NCBI RefSeq assembly: GCF_026342835.1
Contig: NZ_JAPEMI010000004.1
Location: 62,001 to 126,000, forward strand
Length of the DNA stretch: 64,000 nucleotides
Direction: 5' to 3'
From: Streptomyces sp. NBC_00154
Lineage (GTDB): Bacteria > Actinomycetota > Actinomycetes > Streptomycetales > Streptomycetaceae
Made by a program: the position numbers and the translations under genes. Shown here in pieces: positions 43,370 through 52,622 of this stretch (within the stretch, counting starts at the first letter, position 1; each line of letters opens with the position of its first letter). Below the pieces are notes generated by a model. It was not told where the DNA came from and made no database searches. It saw only the letters and a program-made list of their open reading frames with translations.

Positions 43370-43915
43370 GAAACAAGCTGGGCCACATGCCCGGGTCGTG
43401 CTCCAGTAGGCCGGCGTAGAGGGCGGCAGGGTGATGGGCCTTGAGCCAGGCCGATTGGAGGGCGGGGACGGCAAAGGCGACGGCGTGGGCGCGGCAGAAC
43501 CCGTACGCGCCGAACGAGGCGACGATCTCCCAGACCTCGTCCAGGACCTTCGTGCTGTAGCCGCGGGCGCCGGCCTTCTCCCGGAACCATGCTTCGAGAT
43601 TGGGGAGGCGCTGCTCGTCGGCGAGGGCGCGTCGAGCGACCTCGGCCAGGGCGCGGTCGCAGCCGGTCATCACGGCCAGGATGTCGATGATCTGCTCGTG
43701 CCAGATCGTCACCCCGTACGTATCGCGCAGTACGGGTTCGAGATCGGGGTGCGGGTAGACGGGGGCGGCGCCGTGCCGGGCGGCGATGTAAAGCGCGGGC
43801 ATCCCACCCTGCACCGGGCCCGGCCGGAACAGGGAGATGTCGGCGATGACGTCCTGCGGGTCGCGGGGCTGGAGCCGGCCGACCAGGTCCTGCTGACCGG
43901 GTGACTCGAGCTTCT
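43370..43915 (-). pseudogene. DNA polymerase III alpha (DnaE-type) internal fragment
   Basis: The frame reads ADISLFRPGPVQGGMPALYI, YPHPDLEPVLRDTYGVTIWH, LAVMTGCDRALAEVARRAL and FGAYGFCRAHAVAFAV, consecutive motifs of the DnaE fingers region. Both ends are lost: to the right the sequence changes at the start of the recombinase-MFS gene, and to the left after HDPGMWP. It most resembles DnaE2-type error-prone polymerase. Non-functional. Confidence 0.82.
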
Positions 43916-43969
43916 GTGTACGGTCCCCGTGTTGCAGCAGGTCGTGTTGCGCACGGGAGGAACCGAGTT

Positions 43970-46450
43970 GTGGGTGAGTGGCGGCTGTTTTGGGTGGGTG
44001 GTGGCGGCGTTCCAGATGGGGCCGGAGTGGTCGTTTTGGATGACTGGCGGGACCTCGCGGATCGTGAGCGAGCCCTGAAGATCCGGACCGGCCAGCCGAT
44101 TCTGATTGACCCAACGGGGCGTTGCGACCCGCGGTTGAGTGAGATCTTTCGGCACCGCGAGTTCGCGCGGAAGGCGGACGGGACCAAGGAGACGTACGCG
44201 CCCGACTACCGGCTGTTCTTCACCTTCTTGTGGCAACGCGGGGTGGGTTGGGACCAGGCCACGGGCGACGATCTCGACGACTGGGAAGACTGGCGCCGAC
44301 GTGCAGAGGAGAACCCCAGGCGAATCGGCGGGGCGAAGTGGGCACGGGAACTGGCTGCTCTCAGCCTGCTCTACAAGATCGCCGGGCAGTTGGGGTTCGT
44401 GGATTCCTCGCCGGTGCTGACGCATACGATGCACACGCCCGGTGGCGGCACGGTCGAGGTGGCGGACCTGGCGCCCACGGACCTGCGCAGCTCGAACGTG
44501 AAGTGGCTCTCTCCGCGCGGATACCGGCTGTGGCGGGACGTGGGCCTGGGTGGGATGCTCCCGAGCGGACTGGAGAACCCGAGCTGGCCGGGGCGCAATG
44601 ACGGCCGCGACGTGGCATTCGCCGACTACACCTACTCAAGTGGCCTTCGCAGACGAGAGGTTGGCACGCTCCTGACCTGGGAGCTGCCGCCCCTGGGCGA
44701 TCTCGTCGCCCGGCGCTACCACTCCGGGTGGGTGGGCAAGGCGGTGGCCAAGCGGGCCGGGCGCTTCTACTACGTCAGCGAAGCAGGCCTGCGCCAGACC
44801 GACCTGTATCGGATGGGTACCCGCGACGCGGTGGTCCGCCGGGCACAGCACCGCGGCTTCTATGACCAGATGGAGGGTCGGCTGCTGTTGCGGGAGATCT
44901 CAGAGGACCGCCGGGTTCTTCGGTGGAGCGATGAGTCGGGTCGTACGGTCGAGGCGCACGTGGACGAGGTAACCGTCGGGCAGCGCATGCGGATGTTCGT
45001 GGAAGCCACCGACGGTCTGGAGCCCGCGATGCTGTGGCTGACGGAGACCGGCATGCCGATGCAGCACAAGAGCTGGACGAAGGTCTTCAAGCGGGCCAGC
45101 CTCCGGTGCAAGACCCTGGGACTGAAGGTCTACGCCACGCCGAAGATGCTGCGCCACTCCATGGCACCGCGCGTACTCGTCCACCTGCATCACGCACTGG
45201 ACCGGCGACTTGGGCTGACAGCTGCGCAGCGCAAGGTCTACGAGGACGCGTACGGCAGCGTGTGGACAATGGTGAAAGATCTGCTGGGCCATCAGTCCGA
45301 GCTCACGACGCGGGAAATCTATCTCGAGGGCGCACACAGCATCGCAGCCAACCTCGGCGCCCTCTCCGACGACGCGGTGACCTCCCTCCTGGTGCTCGGC
45401 GGGCTGCTCGCCCTGTATGACGGGGCAGAGGTACTCCTCAAACCCCTCTTCGGGACCCTCGCCGACCGCATCGGAGCCCGCCCCGTCCTCCTCGGCGGGC
45501 TGATCGCCTTTGCTGCGGCCTCCGCTGTGTATGCGGTGGCGGACAGCCCCGGCTGGTTGTGGGCGGCCCGACTGGGCCAGGGAGCCGCAGCCTCCGCCTT
45601 CTCCCCAGCGGCCTCCGCGCTGGTCGCCCGGCTCAATCCGGCCGCCAAGCACGGCCGCGCGTTCGGCAGTTACGGCTTCTACAAGTCCATCGGCTACACC
45701 CTGGGCCCGCTCCTCGGCGGCGTACTGGTCTGGGCCGGCGGTCTGCGCCTGCTGTTCACCGTCCTCGCCCTGCTCGCCGCAGCCGTGGCGGCGTGGGCCC
45801 TCCTCCTCGTCCCGCGCGTACCGCCACTGCCGCGGACGAGGCAAACGGTCGCGGACCTGGCCAGGCGCCTAGCAGACCCCGTCTTCCTGCGGCCGACCGC
45901 TGCCCTCGCGGGCGCCACCGCCGCGCTCTCCCTCGGCGTCGGCTTCCTGCCCGTCTCCGGCGCGGCAGCAGGACTGGGCACCGTGGCCACCGGCGCGGCC
46001 GTCTCGGTCCTCGCCGCGTGCGCCGCAATCGTCCAACCCAAGGCCGGACAAGCCCTGGACACCGGCCGCTTCACCGCACGCACCGGTATCGGAATCGGCC
46101 TGCTGACCACGGCAGCCGGCCTGGCCTGCGCCATGCTGCCGGGACTGACCGGGGTACTGCTCGCCGCGGCACTCATCGGCACCGGCACCGGCCTGATCAC
46201 CCCACTCGGCTTCGCCACCCTGGCCACCTCCACACCCCCCGAACGCCTCGGCCAGACCATGGGAAGCGCCGAACTCGGACGCGAACTCGGCGACGCCGGC
46301 GGCCCCCTGCTAGCCGCCTCAATCGCCACCCTGGCCACCCTCACCTACGGCTACGCCGCACTCGCCCTCCTCCTGGCAGCCGGCCCGATGACCCTCGTGG
46401 CCAACCGCCGCCGCACGCCACCCGCACCGATGGGCAAGCCCCACACGTAA
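43970..46450 (+). CDS. Chimera: tyrosine recombinase fused in frame to an MFS transporter (826 aa)
   Basis: GTG 43970 lies 8 bases after GGAGGA. Residues 1 to ~455 are a tyrosine recombinase: core-binding ETYAPDYRLFFTFLWQRG, Arg box YSSGLRRREVGTLL, a modified HxxR box PKMLRHSMA (His replaced by Pro) and LLGHQSELTTREIYL. From ~470 onward the frame is an MFS exporter that lacks only its first span (LLALYDGAEVLLKPLFGTLA, ADRIGARPVLLGGLIAF). There is no stop between them. Most likely an accidental fusion at a rearrangement breakpoint near 45330-45370; both halves are probably impaired. Confidence 0.82.
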   Translation: MGEWRLFWVGGGGVPDGAGVVVLDDWRDLADRERALKIRTGQPILIDPTGRCDPRLSEIFRHREFARKADGTKETYAPDYRLFFTFLWQRGVGWDQATGDDLDDWEDWRRRAEENPRRIGGAKWARELAALSLLYKIAGQLGFVDSSPVLTHTMHTPGGGTVEVADLAPTDLRSSNVKWLSPRGYRLWRDVGLGGMLPSGLENPSWPGRNDGRDVAFADYTYSSGLRRREVGTLLTWELPPLGDLVARRYHSGWVGKAVAKRAGRFYYVSEAGLRQTDLYRMGTRDAVVRRAQHRGFYDQMEGRLLLREISEDRRVLRWSDESGRTVEAHVDEVTVGQRMRMFVEATDGLEPAMLWLTETGMPMQHKSWTKVFKRASLRCKTLGLKVYATPKMLRHSMAPRVLVHLHHALDRRLGLTAAQRKVYEDAYGSVWTMVKDLLGHQSELTTREIYLEGAHSIAANLGALSDDAVTSLLVLGGLLALYDGAEVLLKPLFGTLADRIGARPVLLGGLIAFAAASAVYAVADSPGWLWAARLGQGAAASAFSPAASALVARLNPAAKHGRAFGSYGFYKSIGYTLGPLLGGVLVWAGGLRLLFTVLALLAAAVAAWALLLVPRVPPLPRTRQTVADLARRLADPVFLRPTAALAGATAALSLGVGFLPVSGAAAGLGTVATGAAVSVLAACAAIVQPKAGQALDTGRFTARTGIGIGLLTTAAGLACAMLPGLTGVLLAAALIGTGTGLITPLGFATLATSTPPERLGQTMGSAELGRELGDAGGPLLAASIATLATLTYGYAALALLLAAGPMTLVANRRRTPPAPMGKPHT

Positions 46451-46950
46451 CCATGGGAGACGGGCGCCGCAGCTCCTAGCGCGTTCGCAGCGCGGGACGA
46501 CGCGCACGCCTTTAGCTGTGACTCGAACCGGTCCGGCCCAAAACTCGCCAACTATTGAGCAACGGGTCCGCCACCTATAATCAACCACTCTTCTGACCAG
46601 CGGCACTGCTCGCACGGCTCGCCACCTGCGGCTCAAAGTCACACCTCGCGTGGCGCGTTCCCGGCCGTACCAAACGAGGGACCCCCGCGAGGCCGATGGC
46701 GGCTCGGCTGAGACCCGCATCTCCGCCCCGCAGCGCTGGAAGTCGGGCGGCGCTGACGCAGCCACGCGGCGGTAGACGTGAAGGCCACTCGGTCCCGGAA
46801 TCCGCGACGCAAATCTCTGACCTGTGCACGTCATCTTCGACGAAGCGAACTGACTGGTCATCAGCCTTTGCTGAGACTCCTCAGCCATCAGTGCGACGGA
46901 TACCACTCAAGGCATTCGCATGACATGCCACTATCCCCATGATTGCACTT
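46451..46950. other. Gene-free region upstream of tap
   Basis: No convincing gene. A TTGAGC and a TATAAT separated by 15 bases (46555-46581) look promoter-like, but the spacing is short. The right part leads into the phased hexamer array before tap. Confidence 0.35.
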
Positions 46951-46989
46951 CGTATGCTATTCGTACGGCAGACGTACGCGTATCGTACG
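46951..46989. promoter_or_regulatory. Four CGTACG-type hexamers at exact 11-bp spacing
   Basis: CGTATG at 46951 and CGTACG at 46962, 46973 and 46984 are each 11 bp apart, so all four lie on one face of the helix. They end 34 bases before the tap ATG and cover where promoter elements should be. The likely role is a cooperative operator, with Tap's own N-terminal HTH as the first candidate ligand. Confidence 0.6.
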
Positions 46990-47023
46990 GTTCATTGGTA
47001 GAGTGTCGATCAGGAGGTGCTCC

Positions 47024-49267
47024 ATGTCCGAGTTGTTCGACGCGGTCGACGCACTGCTCGCGTCCCGCGCCACGCTGCCGCCTCCGGCGGAGCGCAAACG
47101 GCTGCGTGCCGCGCACGGCCTGACGATCGATGAGGTGGCCACCGCACTGAAGGTGCGCCGGGCCACGGTGTCCGGCTGGGAGTCCGGCAAGACCGAGCCC
47201 CGCCCGCCGGAGCGGGACGCGTACGCCAGGCTGCTGGACAAGCTCGCGGAGCTCTACCCCGCCCCGGCCGACGTGACCGTGCGCGTCCATGACGCTGCGG
47301 TGCCGACAGTGCCGGTTACGTCCACTGCCGCGCCCGCCCCGGCGGAGGCGCGGACCTTGTCCACAGGCCCGGCCCCGGAGGGTGCGGCCACGACTGCATC
47401 CGAGAACACCCAGACCAGCCCTGCCACCGCCGCTCCGGTGGCAGCGCCGCGTCCGGCGCGCACCACCAGGCCGTCGTCGACGTCGCGCCGTCCGGGTGCG
47501 AGGAAGGCGGCCCCGGTCGCAACCCCGGTGGGCGGCATCGACCCGCGGTTCGAGAACGGTCCGTTGGCGGTCGTGGATGTCGAGGACGGGAAGGTGCTGG
47601 CGTACTGCACCGGTGGTCTGGTCCTGGACGTGCCTGCCAAGAGCCTGCCGGCCTTGGTGGACTGGACGCTCAAGGAGGCGAGGCTCGGGGCGCCGAAGCT
47701 GTCCGGTCCGGGTAAGCCGGCTGACCCGCTGCTCGTGCTCACCGAGGCCGCGCTGGAGCGCTACGGCCTCCCGGTCGCCCTCAGCGACCAGGAGCGGCTC
47801 GCTGGGCGGATTCCGGAGGGCCACAAGGTCATCAAGCAGCTGACCCGCGCCCAGTGGCAGCTGACGAAGCGCGGATTCGGGCCGTGGGCGCGGATCTACC
47901 GCCCAGCACAGGGCTCGGAGCGGGCCTGCGTGCAGCTGTGCATCCCGTCCTGGAACGCGCTGGACACCCGGCACTGGGGTGAGGCCGGGCAGCTGCCCCC
48001 GGCGGAACTCGCCCGGCTCCTCGGCACGTACGCGTCGCGGGTGATGACGCCCCGCGGTTCCACCGCCGTGACCGGCCTGGAGCTGATGACGGCGCTGCAC
48101 CCGGCGACCCGGGCCTCCGAGCCGGACGCCGACGGCAAGCGGCACTCCGAGCACAACCCCGGCTCGCTGGGGAAGGACCCGGTCGACTGCGCGCCGTGCG
48201 AGGCCCCCGACGGGCACCCGCTCCTGAAGGATCTGCCGCGCTTCCACGTCCGGGGACCTGCGGAGAAGCTGTTCGAGGAGGCGTACGACTGGGCGCGGCC
48301 GCTCACCGACGACGAATGCCTGCGCCGCAACCTCGTGGGCATCGACGTCAACATGGCCTTCGGCGCGGGAGCCAACGGTCTGATCGTCGGCCTCGGCGCG
48401 CCCACCCACGTCAAGAACCCGGTGTTCGACCCGAAGCTGCCCGGCTCGTGGCTGGTCGACCTGAGCCACGTCGACCTGTCCCGCGTGAAGGTCGGCAAGG
48501 AGTGGGTGGAGCTTGACGGATCGATGCTGCCCAGCCCGTTCACGCCGAAGGGCGAACGCCCGGAGGGCCCGGCCTGGTACGCGACGCCGACCGTCGCCTA
48601 CGCGGTGGAGCTCGGCTACGACGTCGCGCCGACCGAGGCGTACGTCCGGGACGAGAACGGCCGCTACCTGGACGCCTGGTACAACCGGCTCAGGGACGCC
48701 TACCTGGCCACGATGGCCGACCTCGGCGTCGACGCGGCCCTGTCGCCGGAGGACTTCCTGGCGGCGATGGACGGCTACAAGGGCCGTGACCCGGAGCTGA
48801 CGATCGTGGTGACCGCCGTCAAGGCCACGGTGAAGGGCGGCATCGGCAAGCTGCGCGAGCGGCCCCGGGGCGAGGGCTGGCGGCCCGGCGAGCCGTGGCG
48901 GGCACTGTCCCGCCCGACCTGGCGGCCGGACATCCGCGCGGCCGTCATCTCCCGCACCCGGATCAACCTGCACCGCAAGATCGTCAAGCACGCGGCATTC
49001 ACCGGGCAGTACCCGGTCGCGATCCTCTCCGACTGCGTCGTCTACGCGGCCGACGGCGAATCGCCGCTGGACTTCCTGCCGTACCGGGAGGGCAAGCCGC
49101 TGCCGGGCGGCTTCAAGCTCGGGGTCAACCCGGGCCTGGTGAAGCACGAGGGCACGCAGAGCGTGCTGTGGGGCGAGGGCGCCAGGGAGCAGTTCAACGC
49201 CCCGGAGCTCAACCTCGCCCGGTACATCAAGGACGGCACCGTCACCGACCAGGACAACGGGGAGTAG
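47024..49267 (+). CDS. tap: Telomere-associated protein Tap (747 aa)
   Basis: ATG 47024 follows a perfect AGGAGG. The N-terminal HTH (LTIDEVATALKVRRATVSG, residues ~35-55) is followed by a Pro/Ala-rich linker (~90-165) and the long conserved Tap body, for example GSWLVDLSHVDLSRVKVGKE and RINLHRKIVKHAAF. Tap binds the 3' overhang of Streptomyces telomeres and recruits the terminal protein Tpg. The length fits the family, and tpg begins 7 bases after the stop, the standard pairing. It marks a linear replicon. Confidence 0.93.
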   Translation: MSELFDAVDALLASRATLPPPAERKRLRAAHGLTIDEVATALKVRRATVSGWESGKTEPRPPERDAYARLLDKLAELYPAPADVTVRVHDAAVPTVPVTSTAAPAPAEARTLSTGPAPEGAATTASENTQTSPATAAPVAAPRPARTTRPSSTSRRPGARKAAPVATPVGGIDPRFENGPLAVVDVEDGKVLAYCTGGLVLDVPAKSLPALVDWTLKEARLGAPKLSGPGKPADPLLVLTEAALERYGLPVALSDQERLAGRIPEGHKVIKQLTRAQWQLTKRGFGPWARIYRPAQGSERACVQLCIPSWNALDTRHWGEAGQLPPAELARLLGTYASRVMTPRGSTAVTGLELMTALHPATRASEPDADGKRHSEHNPGSLGKDPVDCAPCEAPDGHPLLKDLPRFHVRGPAEKLFEEAYDWARPLTDDECLRRNLVGIDVNMAFGAGANGLIVGLGAPTHVKNPVFDPKLPGSWLVDLSHVDLSRVKVGKEWVELDGSMLPSPFTPKGERPEGPAWYATPTVAYAVELGYDVAPTEAYVRDENGRYLDAWYNRLRDAYLATMADLGVDAALSPEDFLAAMDGYKGRDPELTIVVTAVKATVKGGIGKLRERPRGEGWRPGEPWRALSRPTWRPDIRAAVISRTRINLHRKIVKHAAFTGQYPVAILSDCVVYAADGESPLDFLPYREGKPLPGGFKLGVNPGLVKHEGTQSVLWGEGAREQFNAPELNLARYIKDGTVTDQDNGE

Positions 49268-49274
49268 GTAGGCG

Positions 49275-49832
49275 ATGAGCACGTTCGGGGACGGCCTCGA
49301 CAAGGCGGTACAGAAGGCGTTCACACGCCCGACGCCAAAGAGCGCGGGCGCGCAGATGCGGTACCTCGTCAAGCAGTACAAGGGCACCAAGGCGGTCGCC
49401 CAGATGCTGCGGATCTCCCAGCGCACCGTCGAGCGGTACGTCAAGGACCAGATCAAAAAGCCCCGCCCCGACCTCGCCGCACGCCTGGAGACCGAGGTCA
49501 AGAAACGGTGGCAGCCACAGATCCGGGCGAAGGCCAAGGAGAAGGCGGCGAGCACCGGCGGCATCGTCATCGACACCCGGGCCCGGCTCGGCTACGTCGC
49601 ACCGATCGGGTCGACGGATGAGGACCGCATCCGGCACCTGACCGTCGCCCTGCCGCCGCATCACGCCGCCCGCCTCTTCGAAGCCCAGGAACAGGGCGCC
49701 AGCGACGACCGCCTCAGGGAGATCGCCGCCGAAGCCCTCAAGGAAACCTACTTCCAAGACGGCGGCCGCCGCGCCGGCTCCCTGGAGGAGGTCCACTTCA
49801 CGGACATCGAGCACCTGGAGTTCGACCTGTAG
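49275..49832 (+). CDS. tpg: Telomere terminal protein Tpg (185 aa)
   Basis: MSTFGDGLDKAVQKAFTRP, then the HTH-like TKAVAQMLRISQRTVERYV, a basic segment and the C-terminal half (LPPHHAARLFEAQEQGA) match Tpg in order and in length (about 184 residues in Streptomyces). Tpg is covalently attached to telomere 5' ends and primes end patching after replication. It is translated from the tap transcript. The frame is intact. Confidence 0.93.
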   Translation: MSTFGDGLDKAVQKAFTRPTPKSAGAQMRYLVKQYKGTKAVAQMLRISQRTVERYVKDQIKKPRPDLAARLETEVKKRWQPQIRAKAKEKAASTGGIVIDTRARLGYVAPIGSTDEDRIRHLTVALPPHHAARLFEAQEQGASDDRLREIAAEALKETYFQDGGRRAGSLEEVHFTDIEHLEFDL

Positions 49833-50107
49833 AGGCCGCACCCCGAACAGCCCGCGAGCACCGGACCGTTGCCCGTAGCTCGTCACCGCGGCCCGCCGAC
49901 GACACCTCAGATCCGCCCGGAACTGGCCATGGACCGACGTGATCACAGCGGCAATCCAGCGCCTCGGCGCTCTCCCTAACCCCGGCTGACCAACAACTAT
50001 CCGCCCTGACGAGCAAAACACCAGAGACCGGACCAGTGGAAACTGGCGCCCACCCGACGCAGCAGCCGGGTTGTCGGCCTGCCATCACAAGCTCGAAGAG
50101 CCGAAAC

Positions 50108-50132
50108 GGGCCGCCGGAGAATCCGGCGGCCC
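50108..50132. terminator. Perfect hairpin downstream of tpg
   Basis: GGGCCGCCGGA (50108-50118), loop GAA, TCCGGCGGCCC (50122-50132). There is no long T-tract. It may end tap-tpg transcription. Confidence 0.5.
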
Positions 50133-50187
50133 GTCAAAAGATCGAGGCTAACCGCCTTGCCGACGGCTGACGCCGCGACGCACCCCG

Positions 50188-50243
50188 AACACCGAGGGGG
50201 CTGCCCCAACTGGGGAACACCGAGGGAACTGCTCCAACTGGGC
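50188..50243. repeat. Two tandem 28-bp repeats, each hairpin-forming
   Basis: 50188-50215 and 50216-50243 match at 24 of 28 positions. Each contains CCAACTGG-type dyad symmetry (CCCCAACTGGGG in the first; ACTGC...GCAGT around AACT in the second). They lie between the hairpin and the CRISPR array and may be decayed array or an RNA element. Confidence 0.5.
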
Positions 50244-50300
50244 AGTCCCCTTTCTGGAACACCATCGCCCCGGAAGCCATGCAGCGTGTCTTCGGTGGAC

Positions 50301-50630
50301 GTTCCCATGCCCTCGCATCGGGATTTTCCTGCGGTGCCGGATTGCACCAAGACCATGCTCAGTCTTCTGCTTTAGTTCCCATGCCCTTGTATCGGGCTTT
50401 CCGGCGGAACGTATTTCAGAGAATGTACCGGATTGTCGAATGGGGGTTTCTATGCCCTTGTATCGGGCTTTTCGGCGGAACACCCAGAGTCCGGACTTCG
50501 GCATGCACGCCACTCTCAACGTTTCTATGCCCTTGTATCGGGCTTTTCGGCGGAACGTTGGACTTCTCGGCCGAACAGGTCGGGATGCTCAACAGTTTCT
50601 ATGCCCTTGTATCGGGCTTTTCGGCGGAAC
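50301..50630 (-). CRISPR. Short CRISPR array, five 36-bp repeats, no cas genes nearby
   Basis: Repeats at 50301-50337 (degenerate), 50375-50410, 50446-50481, 50521-50556 and 50595-50630; the last three are identical. The four spacers are about 37, 35, 39 and 38 bases and unrelated to each other. Read on the minus strand, repeats start GTTCC, contain the GCCC/GGGC stem and end ATAGAAAC, like class 1 (type III or I) crRNA tags. Decay of the left-most repeat puts the trailer on the left and the leader on the right, where an ISAs1 element begins 152 bases away. Confidence 0.85.
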
Positions 50631-50782
50631 CCTTCCCTAAATTCAGGGCTCCTGACCTGCTGTGATGATGCCCGTTGCGCGGGAGCAGGCGCCAGCGGTT
50701 CGGGAAGGGTGTGGCGTGGATCACTGGGAGCCCTTGCGGGTGTGTTGAGCTGCGGGAACGTGTTGCGCGGGTATCGGGGTCC

Positions 50783-52244
50783 CAGGGCCCCGGCGAGTGC
50801 CTGGATCGTCCGGTTTGATCATGTGATGCGGTAGAGGGCGAGGACGCGGGGGCGTTCGGTGTGAGCTCGTCGTCCGGCGGCGGTGTTGACGTAGCCGGCG
50901 AGCTTGAGCGCGCTGCGGATCAGGTCGCGGAGGGCAGCGAGTACGGCGGGCGCGTAGTGGGTCCTGACTTGGGACTTGTCCTCGTTGAAGGTGACATCTC
51001 GACACCAGTGGACGGTGTTTTCCACGGTCCAGTGCCCGCGAGCCCAGGACGCGATCTCGGCTGCGTTCGCTTCCTCGGCGGGCAGGTCGGTGATGGCGTA
51101 GACGGTCTCGCTGGACCATTTCTTCGCCCCGTAGAGACGGCGACGGCGCTGGATGCGCAGGACCTGGGCCGCGTGCGGGAAGAGCAGGCCCTCGACGGTG
51201 ACGACCTGCACGAGCCGCTGCTCGTGACGGCCGTGGCCCCGGGCGTCGTCGCGGTGGATCACGGGGATCTCCTTCCAGGGCAGGGCGTGGAGTTGACGGG
51301 CCTGGCCGCGCTGGTTGTTCTTGATGGTCAGCAGGTAGTGAGCGCCGCGTTCGCGCAGGTAGGTGGCGTGGTCGCGTTGGGCGTGGAGGGCATCGGCGGG
51401 AACGACCACCCCCGCGAGATCCGTGTCGTCGATCTGGTCGAGGAGTGGTGCGAACTCGGGGATTTCGTTGGTCTTCGCGCCGATCTCGCGGGAGGCGAGA
51501 GTGACACCGTCGCCGTGACGGACGGCGGACAGGACGAAGACCCGGCTGCCGTCCGGGCGTCTCGCGCCACGCAGGCACTTGCCGTCCACCGCGATCGCCC
51601 GCCGCCTCAGCCGTACCGGCTCGGCACGGGCGGCCGCCCGGTGGGCCCGGCGCTGTTCGCGCTCGGTGCCGCCGTCGGGCATCACCGGCTTAGGCCGGTG
51701 GGGCTGTGCGGACAGCAGGGGCCGAAGGTATTCGTAACCGGCCGCGCCGATCTCACCGGGATCGAGCCTCCCCAGGACGCTGCGCAGGGTCTTCTCACTC
51801 GGCACCCGGTAGCGGCCAAGGAGTGGGTGGTAGGGCAGGCCGAAGGCGGCCAGTTCCTCCGGCGTCGCACGCCGGCACCACTCCGCCGCCGCGGTGATCG
51901 AGTCGTGGCCGGCGGGTGTCATCGCGCAGACCACCAGGGCCAGCAGCGAGGAGAGCCGGTACCGCACTCCGCAAGCCCCTCTCGGATCGGTGACCGACTC
52001 GAACTCAGCGACCAGGCTGCGGACTTGGTCCTTGGCGACACCCTCGCCGAGGGCTTCCAGGCAGGGCGTATGAGGCACGGGGGCAGCGACAGGGGATGAT
52101 GGAGGAACGAACACGGCACCTTCGTGGATCTTGCAGCGTAGAGAACTACATGATCCACAGGTGCCGTGTTCACCTGCTTCCGGGGCCCACCGCCGAGATC
52201 AATCACCCCAGGCCGAGACGATCCGGGCAAACGCCGGGGCCCTG
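50783..52244 (-). mobile_element. ISAs1-family element, copy 1 (1462 bp)
   Basis: The ends begin CAGGGCCCCGGCG and are inverted at 52244. It has the same length as copy 2 at 56754-58215, in opposite orientation, and wherever compared the sequences agree. No matching target duplication flanks it (GGGGTCC on the left, GGGGTGC on the right), suggesting that rearrangement has removed one flank. The right flank is an IS3 transposase interior. Confidence 0.88.
50819..52114 (-). CDS. ISAs1-family transposase, copy 1 (431 aa)
   Basis: GTG 52112-52114. N-terminal region YRLSSLLALVVCAMTPAGHD (the DDE_Tnp_1-associated domain), first Asp in AIAVDGKCLRGARR, second in VVVPADALHAQRD and the Glu in GHWTVENTVHW. 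Apparently intact. Translation is identical to copy 2. Confidence 0.93.
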   Translation of the reverse strand: MFVPPSSPVAAPVPHTPCLEALGEGVAKDQVRSLVAEFESVTDPRGACGVRYRLSSLLALVVCAMTPAGHDSITAAAEWCRRATPEELAAFGLPYHPLLGRYRVPSEKTLRSVLGRLDPGEIGAAGYEYLRPLLSAQPHRPKPVMPDGGTEREQRRAHRAAARAEPVRLRRRAIAVDGKCLRGARRPDGSRVFVLSAVRHGDGVTLASREIGAKTNEIPEFAPLLDQIDDTDLAGVVVPADALHAQRDHATYLRERGAHYLLTIKNNQRGQARQLHALPWKEIPVIHRDDARGHGRHEQRLVQVVTVEGLLFPHAAQVLRIQRRRRLYGAKKWSSETVYAITDLPAEEANAAEIASWARGHWTVENTVHWCRDVTFNEDKSQVRTHYAPAVLAALRDLIRSALKLAGYVNTAAGRRAHTERPRVLALYRIT

Positions 52245-52622
52245 GGGGTGCGGGTCAACCACAAGCGGGTCGAGCGCGTCATGCGCAAATTCCACATCGT
52301 CGGGCTGCACCTGCGCAAGAAGGTCCGCACGACCATTCCCGAGCCGTCGGCGACGCCGGTTCCGGACCTGCTCCAGCGGGACTTCACCGCCCAGGTGCCG
52401 AACACCAAGTACGTGGGCGACATCACCTATCTCCCCGTCGGCAACGGCCAATTTCTTTATCTGGCAACGGTGTTGGACCTGTGCTCGAAACGCCTGACGG
52501 GCTGGTCGATCGCCGACCACATGCGGACCTCGCTGGTCACCGACGCGCTCAGGGCCGCAGCGAGAGCCCGCGGCGCCGACGGCCTGCGCGGGGCGATATT
52601 TCACAGCGACAACGGGGCGCAA

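Noticed and set aside
46931..49576. 881-codon minus-strand frame
   Set aside because: Antisense to tap and tpg; long only because of GC bias.
50655..50700. Possible sixth CRISPR repeat (ATGCCCGTTG..CGGG)
   Set aside because: Only the central stem-like bases agree; flanks do not match and spacing would be short.
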